Positions 1 through 11,606 of a stretch of 64,000 nucleotides of DNA are shown here, piece by piece; the stretch's first letter is position 1; each line of letters begins with the position of its first letter. The DNA is from Skeletonema tropicum (lineage: Eukaryota; Bacillariophyta; Thalassiosirophyceae; Thalassiosirales; Thalassiosiraceae): contig CM074133.1 of the NCBI GenBank assembly GCA_037178625.1, forward strand, positions 3,100,001-3,164,000, in the 5' to 3' direction. The position numbers were made by a program, and so were the translations under genes. The notes beneath the pieces are model-generated. The model did not search any database and was not told the DNA's origin. It saw only the letters and a program-made list of their open reading frames with translations.

Positions 1-1105
1 TTCCTCATTGAGTTATCTTCAATTGTTCCTGGGTGATTTTCAACATTTTTACTAGTTAAAATCACTAGGTAAAATCGCCTAAACAACCCATCTGACCCAT
101 GCTAATTTACCACTTCAGGACGAATACAGCAGTTACAATGTTGACCAGTGGCTCTATCGACAGCCAATAATGTGTGCTATCACATAACACCTGGTTATTC
201 TAGTGCACAAGTATACCAAGAAACTTACCAGGCTACGGAGTGGATATGTCGACATGGTTGCTAGGAATTTTGTGCGAGTTCGAGTTGGAACTCGTGACTA
301 AAGTGCTTGCTAATCACTTTTTTTACTAGCGAACTCGGGACCTAAATGCTCCTGGAGCAATTTTTTTGCGCGGTAGTTAGGTACTAATTCCTACGTTATA
401 ATTGTGTAGATTGAGAAGAAACAACCTCCCAAAAGGATTTTCAGCATTTTGCTACCTCACTAACTAACTAACTAACTAACGGACTAACGGACATGATATA
501 CACGCACGCACGCACGCACGCACGCACACGCGCGTCAGTTTAAGTATATAGATATTTGCTGTCGGGCTCAGTACCCAAAGGACCTGAAATATCCTTTTTA
601 AAGGATATTTGCTACTCCGACTTGTTAGTGATTAAAGCTAGCGAGTAGAGTACAGCTCCTTTTGTGTTCCCCTCAAAAACCTGTAGCCCTTCTACTCGAT
701 AAAGTGACCTAAAGGCCACTCATGGCAATGATATTTACCAACAACGAGGTGCTCATTTGCACGAGGCCTAAGAATATCCTTCAAAAAGGATATTTGCCTC
801 TCACGTAGAAACATACCAGAGCTCTACGTAAATATCCTTTTAAAAGGATATTTCAAAAAATGGTTGGGATATAAATAAAGTAATAAATAAGCCTGTCTTT
901 GCGCGCCCTGGAGCAGGCAACCATGTAGTTTTTGACACCTTGACGCCGAGGGCGGAGGTGCAGAAAAATGGGTTGTGGCAAGGTTGTGGGCTGCAGTCTG
1001 CAAGCCATACCTACCACCTACCATGCAGCACTCTTCTTCTTTCAGAAAAAGGTAGATTCAGATAGATTCAGCTCAATAGTTGTTCTCTAATACACAGCAT
1101 TAAGT
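1..1105. other. Intergenic region with microsatellites and palindromes
   Basis: No convincing coding region. It holds a CTAA tetranucleotide run (about 459-480), an ACGC run (about 501-526) and three copies of a palindromic motif described separately. The weak minus-strand ORF near the right end has low-complexity content and no recognisable domain. The last few hundred bases presumably include the promoter and 5' UTR of the gene starting at 1106; no TATA box stands out. Confidence 0.6.
587..853. repeat. Three copies of an ATATCCTT/AAGGATAT palindrome
   Basis: At 587-610, 773-795 and 830-853 the sequence AAATATCCTTT is followed within a few bases by its reverse complement. The third copy is a perfect 24-bp palindrome; the other two have one or two mismatches or an offset centre. 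Two of the three are followed by TTGC. Three near-perfect palindromes within 270 bp, just upstream of a gene, suggest either a binding site for a dimeric protein or remnants of small inverted-repeat elements. Function unknown. Confidence 0.55.
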
Positions 1106-3072
1106 ATGAACTCGCAATCGCTGGGTTCAGGCGAACTGCCGTCGGGCGCATCAGGATTGGTGTTCCGCTCAATCAAAACGAATGATGCGAACAGCGGACA
1201 AGCAAAGGATTTGCAATTCATGACAGATTCGTTAGAAATCAATGGAAGTGCTGCCGATGATACAAAAGAGGATTCCGAATACAGTGAACCAGACCCAATT
1301 GAATTGACGCAATCTACGCACTCCCTTCTCTTCTCTGAACCAATAAACTCTCTCCCCTTCGCATTCGCCTTAATAATCGTCTTGATGTCCTACACGTGCC
1401 TAATTTTAGCATGCTGGAACAACATGCAAGGCGGATATCAAGGAAATCGTTTAAACGCACCAATGGGCGTCGAAGTAGATGTCCGGATAGCACAATATTT
1501 ATCTCTCGTTATTGGCCTCCTCATGGAGGAAGAGATCCCATCCGCTTTGTATATGCTGAGGCAGATATCCAAGACTTCTTTAATGCAGACAACGCCGCAA
1601 ATAAAATATGGAAAGTTTATATTTGCTGCAATTGTGAGACTGATAATGGGGTACTTCTTCCTAATTAATATGTTTCTAGTGGTGGTGCAAGCCAATGCTG
1701 TCTTGGATATTTTCTACGATGTGATTGCTCTGCAGTTTCTCCAACAATTAGACGATATCTGCTTCACGTTGGCCAAGATGGATGGCTTCGGCAAACGCAT
1801 GAAGAGGGCAACGACACGAAAGTGTTTTTCAGTTGAATATGCAAAGCTGCCGTTTGCTCGTCGGAAGAAATTGAGTGTCTTTGTGAAAGCATTGTACTTG
1901 ATCAATCTCGGGATACTGCTGGTTGGAATGGGAATCATCAATGTCAAACAGGATAAAGGAGACTTCTATTGTGGTTCTATATCGATTGACCTTGGAGATC
2001 ACATTTGGGAAGAGGCAGTAGTTTACAATAACAATTCAACCATTGCCAAGGAGGAGATGAATCTCATCTTTTCCTATTTCAATGGAGAGTACGTCAAGAA
2101 TGGAACTACGAAGGATGGTAGACCAATATACATTGAGATGAATAAATACAGCAGCGAGCCGTATGAACAGAAAGTCCCAGCACGAATTCAGTACTGTGTG
2201 TCTGAAAAAGCGTGGGTCTTTATGCACCCAAACATTAGAAAGTCTTCGTTGAATGACTATAACGAAGAATGTCCGTGGCTATTGAAATCGAGCGAGACGA
2301 CAGAGTTCAATTTGTTAGAGGTGGGGGGAGGTTGGAAGATCTGGATAGGAACAGTCAGTAATGGGGCAGATTTTCAGGTCTTTTGCAATGAGTGCGATGG
2401 AGAAGTAGACTGCAATTATCACGGACAATGTGTTGACAAGAGGTGTGAGTGTTCAAATGGTGAGTTTGACGGGCAGCTTGAGGGGTATTTTGGTAATAGC
2501 TGTCAGTTCGAGAAGCCATGCCTTCAAATTCAAGGAGGTAAGCAAAGCATTCTACTCTCTAGATCAATGTTTTTCCAGCGTGTTCTCATATCCAGCTTTT
2601 GTTCAAAGACCTCAATGATACCTGGCGTATAGCATGGGTTGACATAACGGAGAAAAAGCCCTTCTTTTCGTATGATAGACCTGTTTACGTCTACGAAGGT
2701 GGCTGGAAAAACCAAACAATCGCAGAAGATGACATAATCATTATGATATATGGCGGCTCAAGGTGGTTTGGAGCGTATTACGCAGGAATGGCTTCAATTG
2801 GCAAAGAGGGATGGATCGATTATATTACAGAGTTTCACGCGTTCTGGGATGAAGTCTACACCCACCAAACAAAAATTGTCAGCGATCCATCCACCCACTC
2901 GTCACCCATTGGCTCGGATTTCTATGCGATAGGCAAGAGAGGCGAAAGATATGGGCCCTTCGGAGAATTGAATCCTCTTTCTGACCCAAAAGGGAGTGGC
3001 TTCTTTGATTGTATTGAAATGAATACAACTGCACATTTGATTTATGTAGTAGACCAGCTAAACAATCAATAA
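1106..3072 (+). CDS. Multi-pass membrane protein with EGF-like Cys cluster
   Basis: Two in-frame blocks join through a putative 41-nt intron (2538-2578, donor GTAAGC, acceptor TTTTCCAG), giving about 641 residues. Hydrophobic segments lie near residues 95-116, 170-200 and 255-275, after a hydrophilic Ser/Glu-rich N-terminus. The C-terminal half is rich in Trp and Gly. Around residues 425-475 it carries a Cys cluster (CNEC, CNYHGQC, CECS, NSCQFEKPC) that looks EGF-like, followed by a conserved-looking segment (LLFKDLNDTWRIAW, then YVYEGGW). I recall similar diatom membrane proteins but no known function. The intron is shorter than the other introns in the window (80-180 nt). The splice restores the frame exactly, but another acceptor cannot be excluded. 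It converges on the BTB-type gene, with about 125 bp between the two stop codons. Confidence 0.75.
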
Positions 3073-3196
3073 TTTATGGCAAAAGGTGGTGTTTGTAAAA
3101 TTATCTGTTCTCTAAATGTGCTCGAGCAGTGACCCGCTAGCACACGCGTACATTATCATTCTAAATGATTGGCACCGCTGCCATAGATGCTTCCAA

Positions 3197-5732
3197 TTAA
3201 AAGCACTCCATTCCACCCCACTCAACAACAGTGCAGCCTCCTCCACGAGGCAATGCCAAAGCAGGAGTTCTCACCAGTGGAAGATCGCAAGAATGATAAG
3301 TATCAGTAGACCGAAACAGCTTGAATACACGGTGCACTCGGGCTGCAGGAGTGACACTCAAGTTTGCCCTTTTGTCCAGCTCCTCCGATGGTAAAAATTC
3401 AATGACAGCAAAATCCTTCTTGGTCAGTGCCGGTAACCAGTGTGTTGCCATTTCGGTGGCTTCATCTGTAGAAAGCCCTTGAGCAATCAGAGCATCTTGA
3501 AGCAATCCATCAGATAGCAAAGCAGATCGAACACAGCTAGCATTATTCATACATATGCGGAATGATTCCATAGTTGACGCCTCCCAAAATAAGTAGCTGT
3601 ACTCACGCGAGGTACCATCAGTGGATTTGTGTCTCAATATTGACGAGTGGTCCCTAGCAGCCTCTCGAGGGGAAACATCGACAAGCCAGCTCAGTGTGGT
3701 GCTTTTCACATCTTCCTTTTCGACAACTGAACGAGGATACGTCAGGGCATCCACCCAATCTTTGAGCTCAACAGTGACTTCCATGTTGGCAAGGCTGATA
3801 TCGGAATAGATACGGATCACTGGTTTTCCAGCGATTTGTAGCCGCCTCGCAATGATCAACTCCTCTTCGACTCCTCGAAGATTGAAACCAACTCGATTCC
3901 AGCGCGATTCCGGTTGAAGCTTTTCACCTAGACTAAAGCCATTCGGCTCGTACCGAAAGAATCCAATTTGATCTGCGGGTATCGTCACGCTTGCCGCATA
4001 AGCCTGTATTGTATCCCTAACGCGGCAGTCGGCGGAACTGATGCTATGAAAGAAAACTTTTTCCAAATCCATTTCTGAGCATTGATTCAAAACCCGCACA
4101 AACAAGCCATTACTTTGTAGTAGACTGCTGTTGTCACTCCGATATCGCTTGTTTTTCCTCTCAGAAGTTGCATTCTCATCTTCAGTGTCACCTTGAGATG
4201 CTACCCAGCGCATTAATGCCTCACTCTTCGTACTTTTCCGATTGAAAAATGTCCGAGTAGACTCTATCTCTTCGAACTGAAATTCGACAATATCTTCGTA
4301 GCTCCATTCATCTTCGCTGTCATCTTCTTCTTGAACTTTTGTGTAATAATCAGAATAAATATATTTATCCCAGAAAGAGTTCTCAACCCTTTCACGTCGC
4401 TCTAGTGCTAACCAATGTTGTCTGAAACGCCCCCCCCTTTGTTTTCTACAGAATGGACAACGCACAACGTGCAGCTCCACTTGGGAAGAATGAGAATCTT
4501 TTTTTCCGCTCTTGTCCAACAAATCATATGCCCACTCAGAAAGCACATTACCGCACGAAAGCTCGACGGCTTTAGCATCATCAAGAGTTATCTTTGAATA
4601 TGAACATCGCGTTACAATGGGAGCAGCTGTAGTGTAGTCATTCAAAACCAGCGCGAAGGAAGGGACTAATTTCTCAACCCTTGGAATACAGTCATGGACC
4701 AACGTATCACGTGATATTGCCCCGAAATCTATTGTCCCCAAAAGCATCATCAAGCAGGATTCCGAAAGATGATTCTCACTTTTGTCGCGGTCTTCGATGT
4801 AGTCCATTACTAATGTTGCATAGTTGGCCTCTGGTACTGAACCTGAAGGAAATTTGGCAATACAGCGAGCAAAGACGGAGGGAAGCATCTTTGCTCATCT
4901 CTGCCAAATATTCAGCCAATGTGTTTAGGATAAAGTCAGGAGCGGAAGCTTCCCCACCTGTTTCGGTTATCCTCTCAATAAGAAGATAATATTGTGCAAG
5001 GGCATTAAGCATTTTATCGCCACCATAGTCGAGCATTGTTTGCAACTTTTCGTTCTCTCCTTCGCCCTCCCTCATCGGTTTCAAAGGAAGCCCATCAATA
5101 GCCGCCGCCAATAAATTACTTGACATGATACCCAGCTCTTCAAATTCTTTAACAAGAACTGCAAATGATATACCCGTCTGTAGTATTTTCCCGCCCTTCA
5201 AAGTATCAATAATTGTATCGCATAGTTCTTTACATTGTAGAAAATCTGCCAACACCCAAAGAGCAGGAATTCCCGTCACATATTGCTCCAGTATACACAC
5301 TTCTGTTTTGATCGATTCAACGATGTCAAATTGGCATCTGGAGTCATAAAACCATCTCATCAGTGAGTCAATAGCTCCAAATGTCCCCGCAGGGACGTTG
5401 ATCCGACATTCACCACTTTCCCCCTCTGCAAATCTATTTTCCACAAACGCAGCACTGATAAAACCGCAGGAATGGAGAAAGGCCTTGTGCGCCATAATTT
5501 CACGCCTCTTCTCATGCTGCTTTTTATTGGCACTACTGCTTCGTCTTGTATTTATTTTGCTGCTGCTGCTGCTGCTACCGCTGTCGTTGCTCTTTTGAGT
5601 ATCATTGGTGGAGCTGTCCACAAAAATTAGTTTAATATCCTCCCCGCCAATCTCTCCCCTGAGGAGCTGCTCGTATCGGCTATTCCGATTGATGATTTCG
5701 TTACACTCCTTGGGCAACATTTGTGATGTCAA
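3197..5732 (-). CDS. BTB/POZ-like protein, frame broken once
   Basis: Two overlapping minus-strand frames (5732 to about 4890, then 4888 to 3197) read as one protein of about 843 residues. At the junction the first frame gives AEMSK and the second gives MLPSVFARCIAKFP; one extra base at about 4889 separates them, far too little for an intron. The N-terminal part has a BTB/POZ-like pattern: an IKLIFVDSS strand, a Ser-rich insert, then MAHKAFLHSCGFISAAF, followed by a helical region. The C-terminal 560 residues carry a CPFC motif and a pattern I do not recognise. If expressed it may be a substrate adaptor for cullin ligases, inferred only from the BTB-like part. The shift could be an assembly error, a recent mutation or a +1 recoding site. 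Both parts are otherwise open over long distances, which argues against old decay. Confidence 0.6.
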
Positions 5733-6222
5733 GGTTCAATGAGAGTTGGAAGTGGATGGAGACTGAAAAGAGACGTCGTGCTGGGTTAGCGTGATAGTGC
5801 GTCCACAACAAAGCATCGACTAACACCTAACACCGATGATCTCGATTCTCGATGTCATTGGCATCAGTTTTTTGCGGGAGGGAGGTGCTTTTCTTTGAGC
5901 TTTTTGTGATGACTTTTTCTACGGTTTATTTTTCAAACAAAAGCGAGCATAGAGTTTCATGTTTCGTAGGTGTACGAAGCTGAAAGCTTCCCGCCGAGCC
6001 ACGATTTCTTCTTTCCCACCACTTTCATCGACTTTGCCCAAGCAGACTGTCACTGTCTGCAGCAAGGGTGGCAAATCCAACCTGAGCAGTGGAAACAAGA
6101 GACGCAGGGGCGGTCGACGACTTGGTAGAAGGGTTGACCTACAACTGGATGATAAGGAATCATAATTTTATCTCTGCTGATGCTCTACCATCTCCAAACA
6201 TCTTTCTCTCTGTTCTTTCAAG
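5733..6222. promoter_or_regulatory. Divergent intergenic region
   Basis: This 490-bp spacer separates the 5' ends of the minus-strand BTB-like gene and the plus-strand DOMON/PQQ gene, so it should contain both promoters. A 68-codon plus-strand ORF (5959-6165) ends shortly before the next start codon. It is Arg/Lys/Ser-rich and without recognisable features, so I treat it as 5' UTR or chance. A pyrimidine-rich stretch (TCTTTCTCTCTGTTCTTTC) lies just before the ATG at 6223. No clear TATA box. Confidence 0.4.
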
Positions 6223-9200
6223 ATGAATTCTTTCTTCATCCATCTACCGGGGTACTTCTTTCTCCTCCTCATGGCGTACTCACAAAGCGCAGTTGTAGAA
6301 GCAATTGCTGTCGGTGATAATGTCTGCATGACAGGTTACATCATGGACATTTTCTGTATCGAACTCGGCGTTCTGCTCGACAATCCAAAAATCACGACGC
6401 TCAAAGAACCGGAGAATCATTCCTTCCATTGTCTCTTCGATGAATCTGTCTGCTATGAGTCTGGATTTGTCATGTTGGGCGAGAAAGATTCTTTAACGTC
6501 TCTCCATTGTCTGGGACCCCGCCTTGAGCAGTCGGATGCTGTCATTGCTGCTGGACGTGCTGCTGGTAGTAGTGAGAGAAGTACTACGCACATCACATGT
6601 AGAACGTGTACTGGAGATGCATCCAAACCTGTGGCAGGATATAGAGCCACTGTGAGGGGCACTGTGAAGGATTTAGGTGATGAATCATCAGGTGTTTCAG
6701 GGCAACCAGTGTTGACTAACATTGAATTACTTGATTTTGAAGTTGGTTGTGGTGAAGAAGATGGTATTGTTGTCAGGAACATTGGAGGGGAGTGTAAGAT
6801 TCTTCATTCTGGAACGTCGGCCCCTTTATCTACTACTCCATCGTTGGTATCATCTATTGCTCCCTCCGAGCGCACCATCCAACAAGTGCTTCCAACCGTT
6901 ATGCCAAGTGATGAGCCGATTGTCTCCAATCCACCCACCTATCTCCCCATTTCGTCTTCAAATCCCTCCATCTCCCAAGTTCTATCAGAATCAATTGGTC
7001 CTTCATCGAGTCCATTAGAGTCTATTGCACCGAGTGTGAGCACCCAATCAAATGCCTTACTCACATCTGGTGCATCTTATCCCGATTGTATCACACAGTT
7101 CTGTGAGAAGACACTTTCTGACGAATACGTCCTTCGGTACATGGTTAATGATGAGGATAATACCATCACCATGGAGGCCATCTACGATGGAGTTGCGTGG
7201 GTGGCTATTGCATTCAGTGAAGATGAAAAGATGCCAGGTAGTGATGCCGTCATGTGAGTGCGTGATGATGGTTAGTTTTGTGCTCTCAAAAATCATTATA
7301 TGTCACTTCTCACATACTCCTATCCTCTCTCGCATGCTTTATTCATGAATGGAATACATCTTCATCCCACAGTGGCTCTCCAGAATTGGGTGATGTACCC
7401 CAGAAATATCGTTTGCTGGCAAAAACACCGGTTGTTGACTCGGCCATTGAGATAATGTCAGAACAGGAGCAAACTCTCGTCAATGCCACAATTAAAGTGA
7501 GGGATGGGCAGACGATAATGAAGTTCACTAAATTCTTGAAAGAACCCGGCCAGATAGAGATCAGTATGGGACTTAACAATATGCTATGGGCGTATGGATC
7601 AAGCAACACTCTGAGTTACCACGCTAAGAGATCACCGTTCACTCTCGACTTGTCATCAAGTGATATGGCGGTTGATTCTATTTCTCCTTCATTTGAGTCG
7701 AGTATCGCTCCTAGTTCCACTTCGTCACAAATTGACTGCAATCCTTGGCCTGATGCAGCATGGCTTCAACCCAACTTTTGCAGTAACCGATTCGTGGATG
7801 GGCTGTCGCGACCTCGAGGGCTACATATAGATCATACCACTGACGATATACTTCTCGTGGAAAGAGGAGCTTCGCGTGTAGTACGGCTTGTTCCCAATGA
7901 AGATGATCCAAACAATGTTGATGTCGTAGTATTGTCAAACACCGAAGGTCTTGGATTGAACCACGGTATTGAACTTTCAGGAGGATACCTGTATGCATCT
8001 TCATCCACAAAAGTTTATCGATGGCAGTATATTGATGGAAGTCTGGGTCAAACAGAAGAAGTAATCGTGGGAATGCGTCCAGGTGGTCATTTCACACGAA
8101 CGCTAGCCTTTGATGCGGATGGAAGATGGCTGTATGTGTCCATTGGTTCGCTTTCAAATGCTGATCCAGATTCATCCCGTTCTCGTATACGTCGTTTTGA
8201 CATGTCTACATGGGATGGCATCACACCGTTCAATTATGATGATGATGGAGAACTATTCGCGGATGGAATTCGAAATGAAGTCGGTTTAGCATTTGATATT
8301 CATGGTGATCTCTGGGGAGTTGAGAATGGTGCTGACAACCTCCAAAGAGAAGATCTAGGTGGAGATATACACAATGATAATCCAAGCGAAGAATTGAACC
8401 GCTTTCGTGAGGACCAAGCCGGGCAAAGTTGGGGCTACCCCTACTGCTGGAGCGAGTATTGCTTGCCTAAGGAGAACGGTGGATCGGGAATCAAAGGAGC
8501 TAACACACAGTGGGCATGGCCAAGTTTTCTCAACTCTGGATATACCGATGAATGGTGCCGCGAAAATACAAATGAATCAGTGATGTCAATGCCAGCTCAC
8601 AGTGCTCCGTTGGGTATGACATTTTACACGTGGAAAGACCTGTCCCAGGATGAAACATGCGAGGGAGGCTTTCCGATTAGTATGGACAAATACGCCTTCA
8701 TTGCTTTCCATGGATCATGGAATAGGAGTCCACCAACCGGATACAAAGTTGTTTTTGTCCCCATGGATAATAATGGGAATCCAACCCACCAGCCCATCGA
8801 TCTTTTCAGACATGCTGGCGATGGTGCAAAGTGGCCAGATCCAGGCATACGCCCTGTAGATGTTCAATTCGACAGTTGTGGGAGGTTGTACATCACAGAA
8901 GACAAAACTGGTAGTGTGATTCAAGTCAGATATCATGGAAGTTATTTGGATAGCTTTGAGCCTAGTGAGGTGGATGTAGCTGATGGGGAATTGTGCATGG
9001 CACCTGAGCAGTCCACCTCGTCAACAGAAGATGATGTCACGTCATCGCCCATGCAGATCAATGCACCTAGTTTCGAGGATTCCAACGGGTCATCAACTGA
9101 ACCATCAAGTGCTCCGACACCCGAATTGAGCGAGCTCCTTCGAAATTTGGCTGATAATCCAACTAGCAATTCACGTCGGCTCGTCGTTTGGTGGACTGTG

Positions 9201-9233
9201 CACTTAGTGTTGCTTCTGTTCCAAATTCTTTGA
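6223..9233 (+). CDS. Secreted DOMON + PQQ-dehydrogenase-like fusion protein
   Basis: Two exons (6223-7253 and 7374 onward, with one base at 7373 completing the codon) joined over a 119-nt intron (donor GTGAGT at 7254, acceptor CCCACAG) encode about 963 residues. Order: signal peptide (1-28); a Cys-rich N-terminal domain (~33-190, with VCMTGYIMDIFCIE and HCLFDESVCYES) that I recall from other diatom secreted proteins; a Ser/Pro linker; a DOMON-like domain (~280-445), through which the intron runs; a second Ser-rich linker; a beta-propeller (~450-860) of the sorbosone/glucose dehydrogenase type; a Ser/Pro stretch; and a C-terminal hydrophobic tail suggestive of GPI anchoring. Propeller signatures include GGHFTRTLAF, GIRNEVGLAF and FHGSWNRSPPTGYKV; the His and Arg-Asn pair match the PQQ-contacting positions of that family. 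Likely role: extracellular oxidation of a sugar or similar alcohol, with electrons passed through the DOMON unit if that binds haem. Substrate unknown. Confidence 0.85.
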
Positions 9234-9334
9234 GTAGTTGAAGAGATAATTTAACCAGGTTCTAAATCATGGAAGTACAGGGAGAACTTAGTAATGTTAC
9301 CTGATCATCATATGTCAACCAATCATCCATATAT

Positions 9335-10329
9335 CTACTGAGGATCACTCATAAAGAACGAACTGGTTGGATCAATCGTTCTCAAATCAACCAACACGCT
9401 CCCTTTACTCTGAGTAGAACTCAAATGAGCCTTCAAATAATACTTGGTTCCCTTGGCAGTCCCCCCTTCCCCTTCTTTCCTTTTCCAAAGCTCTCAGGCT
9501 TGACGCTCTGGATTTCATTCATAAATTCTCTCATATTGTCCATTAATTTGTCGACGCCGAATGATTCTCTCCCGATCCCAATCCGAACGATCCCCTCCTT
9601 GTCTGTTCGGTAATTGCTAATTCCAGATTGCTGTTGATCTAACGTTTGAAGGAGCTGATCCTGCGGTTAATTGTGTTAAGTTTTGGATTTGGCATCAGCC
9701 CCCTCGGACCCAGCAATCGAGCAATGGGCGACAATTGCGGCATCATTTCAGGAGAGGCTATCGTGCGTTGGAACGCAGTGAGCGACACATTTCCATTTTT
9801 AATGTCTTCAATTAGTGAGGCTCCACCGGCCACGACGGCACCATTGGCCAGCGCCTCTTTGGCCAACTCCATATTATCAGTGAAGACCGCCACGCCGAAT
9901 TTCTTGCCATTGCCATGCGGCAACGAGAGCGATCCCCTGAGCGCCTGACCGGGCTTGCGAGGATCGAGATTGAGCTGCAGCGCCACCTCCACAGATTCGT
10001 CCATTCGTCGATATTCCTTCTCGGCGGCTTCTTTTCTCACTTCCTCCTCCGACGGATGGGTCGGCCGCCCCCCTCGCCGTTAGATATGACGAGCGCTGAT
10101 TGACACGCTTCTCTTTGTTATTCTCCCATCGTTGCGATCGGTGGAGGTGTCGCTCGTCCATTTCGGAGAGGAGCCGCTGCAGTGCATCTTGAATTGGCGC
10201 GGTGGTGGGCGCGAGTGACGTAGCTCTGGAAGTGAAGGGCGGCGGGTGCAGCTCTGCGGCATAGCACCAACTTTTGAGCTGTGCAGCGGATTACGATGGG
10301 TAGAGCAAAGCTGGCTTTGCTGCAACCAT
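9335..10329 (-). pseudogene. Ribosomal protein uL1 (bacterial/mitochondrial type), frame broken
   Basis: Read across frames, the strand encodes a full-length uL1: an N-terminal stretch starting MVAAKPALLYPS, a basic region, the L1 core (GKKFGVAVFTDN, then LLGPRGLMPNPKLNTI), GIVRIGIGRESFGVDKLMDNM, and a C-terminus KAHLSSTQSKGSVLVDLRTID before TAG at 9335-9337. Lesions: an in-frame TAA at 10291-10293 (codon 13); a frame change at a C run 10068-10073; another at about 9665; another at the C run 9461-9466. The three frame changes are each cured by one base at a short homopolymer. No intron explains them. uL1 is essential for organelle ribosomes, so either this is a decayed extra copy or the assembly has indels here. 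The region looks somewhat richer in G+C than its flanks. The presumed target would be the mitochondrion, on the basis of L1 type. Confidence 0.75.
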
Positions 10330-11606
10330 GTTGTAATGAAACGGTGTCAGGCGTGGCTTCACCTTTAGTCTCTCCTTCTTAAGTCTAAAGAATATGTTTT
10401 GATGAGAGAGATGACGTGAATGGCTTTAAACCCATACTACCACTAACCTTCAGCTTCGTTCCTCTTCTGTTTTGCGCCTATGCCTATGAATACATTGCAT
10501 AATATTACCCAGCATATCTTATCCAGATCCAGACACACTTCAACTTCAAAGAGTAGCCTTGTTGTTGTGTATCTTGAATTGTTGAAAATAAAATCGATGG
10601 CGCTTTCCTTCACTCTTCAGTTTCCGAAAGAACTTTCATCGTGAGTGCTCGTCTAGCTACGTTTCTAAAGAAGAATGGCTTGAATGTGAAGGTGAAGGGA
10701 AACTCTCTTGTGCTCTTGATATTTTTTTAGCATGTTGAGACTCCTTTTGGAGGGAACATCAAGAGCATGAGACTCCTTTCGGAGGGAACGGCGGATGGGG
10801 TGGAGTAGAAAGAGTGCCCGAGCGAGCCTCTAATCCCTTCGTTCGATACTCAATCTATGTGATTCACGAAGCAAATATTGGTAAAACAAAGAGTTTACCA
10901 TGGTTGAGTTCTTCTTTGAAACTTGAAGTACATCGATCTGCCAAGGAATGTACTTACAAGGAATCCGCCCGCCGCTCGCTTCGGTCAATCTCACTTTATC
11001 GTACCTTTTATCTCCGTTCTATCCGGGTTAAAGCTGTAAAATATCTCGAGTTCAAGTTGATCGGCTTCATTTTCCGGGATAGCTTAGTCGTTATTGAAGT
11101 TCAAGTAAGAGTTGTTCCCCGGGATCAAACAACACATAAGTACTTACTTACTCTCTGTTGACTCGCTGCTGCCCACTTGTTCATAAATCCGTGTAACGGT
11201 TCAAGTTCACAGCTTCTACGATTAATGATAAAAGTAAGGCTTTTTCCGGCCGCATAAAGCTTGATCGTCAAATGTCGACTACGAACGTTGGATTATGCTT
11301 CAAGTTCTCCAGTGTAAGTCCTAACTTGGACCTCATTCAGCCTTAAACTACTTACATATTATGGATCAGCCTTAAACTACTTACATATGGTAAGTTGAAG
11401 TTGGTAAGTTGAAGTAAGGGGTTTTTTCTCCGCGATCAAAAGATTCCAGTCACCGCTGTTGATGTGCAGCTGCCGCAGCTGCCCTCTTCATCTTGTACAC
11501 ATCATAAATCCAGATTAATTGGATTGCTGCAACGCTTGCTCGGCTCATACAGCTTTGACTCACAACTCGCATCTCACATCTCAAAAATACACAACAGGAC
11601 ATCAAC
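10330..11606. other. Spacer with dispersed repeats
   Basis: No supported gene. Segments at 10520-10632 and about 10770-10885 recur, diverged, at 14341-14480 and 14560-14665. A second dispersed repeat (core GTTCAAGTTCACAGCTTCT, then GATAA and GGCTTTTTCCGG) sits at 11193-11249 and recurs at 12496, 12752 and 41695. The final 80 bp resemble the leaders of the other family members, ending ACAACAGGACATCAAC directly before the ATG at 11607. Confidence 0.5.
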
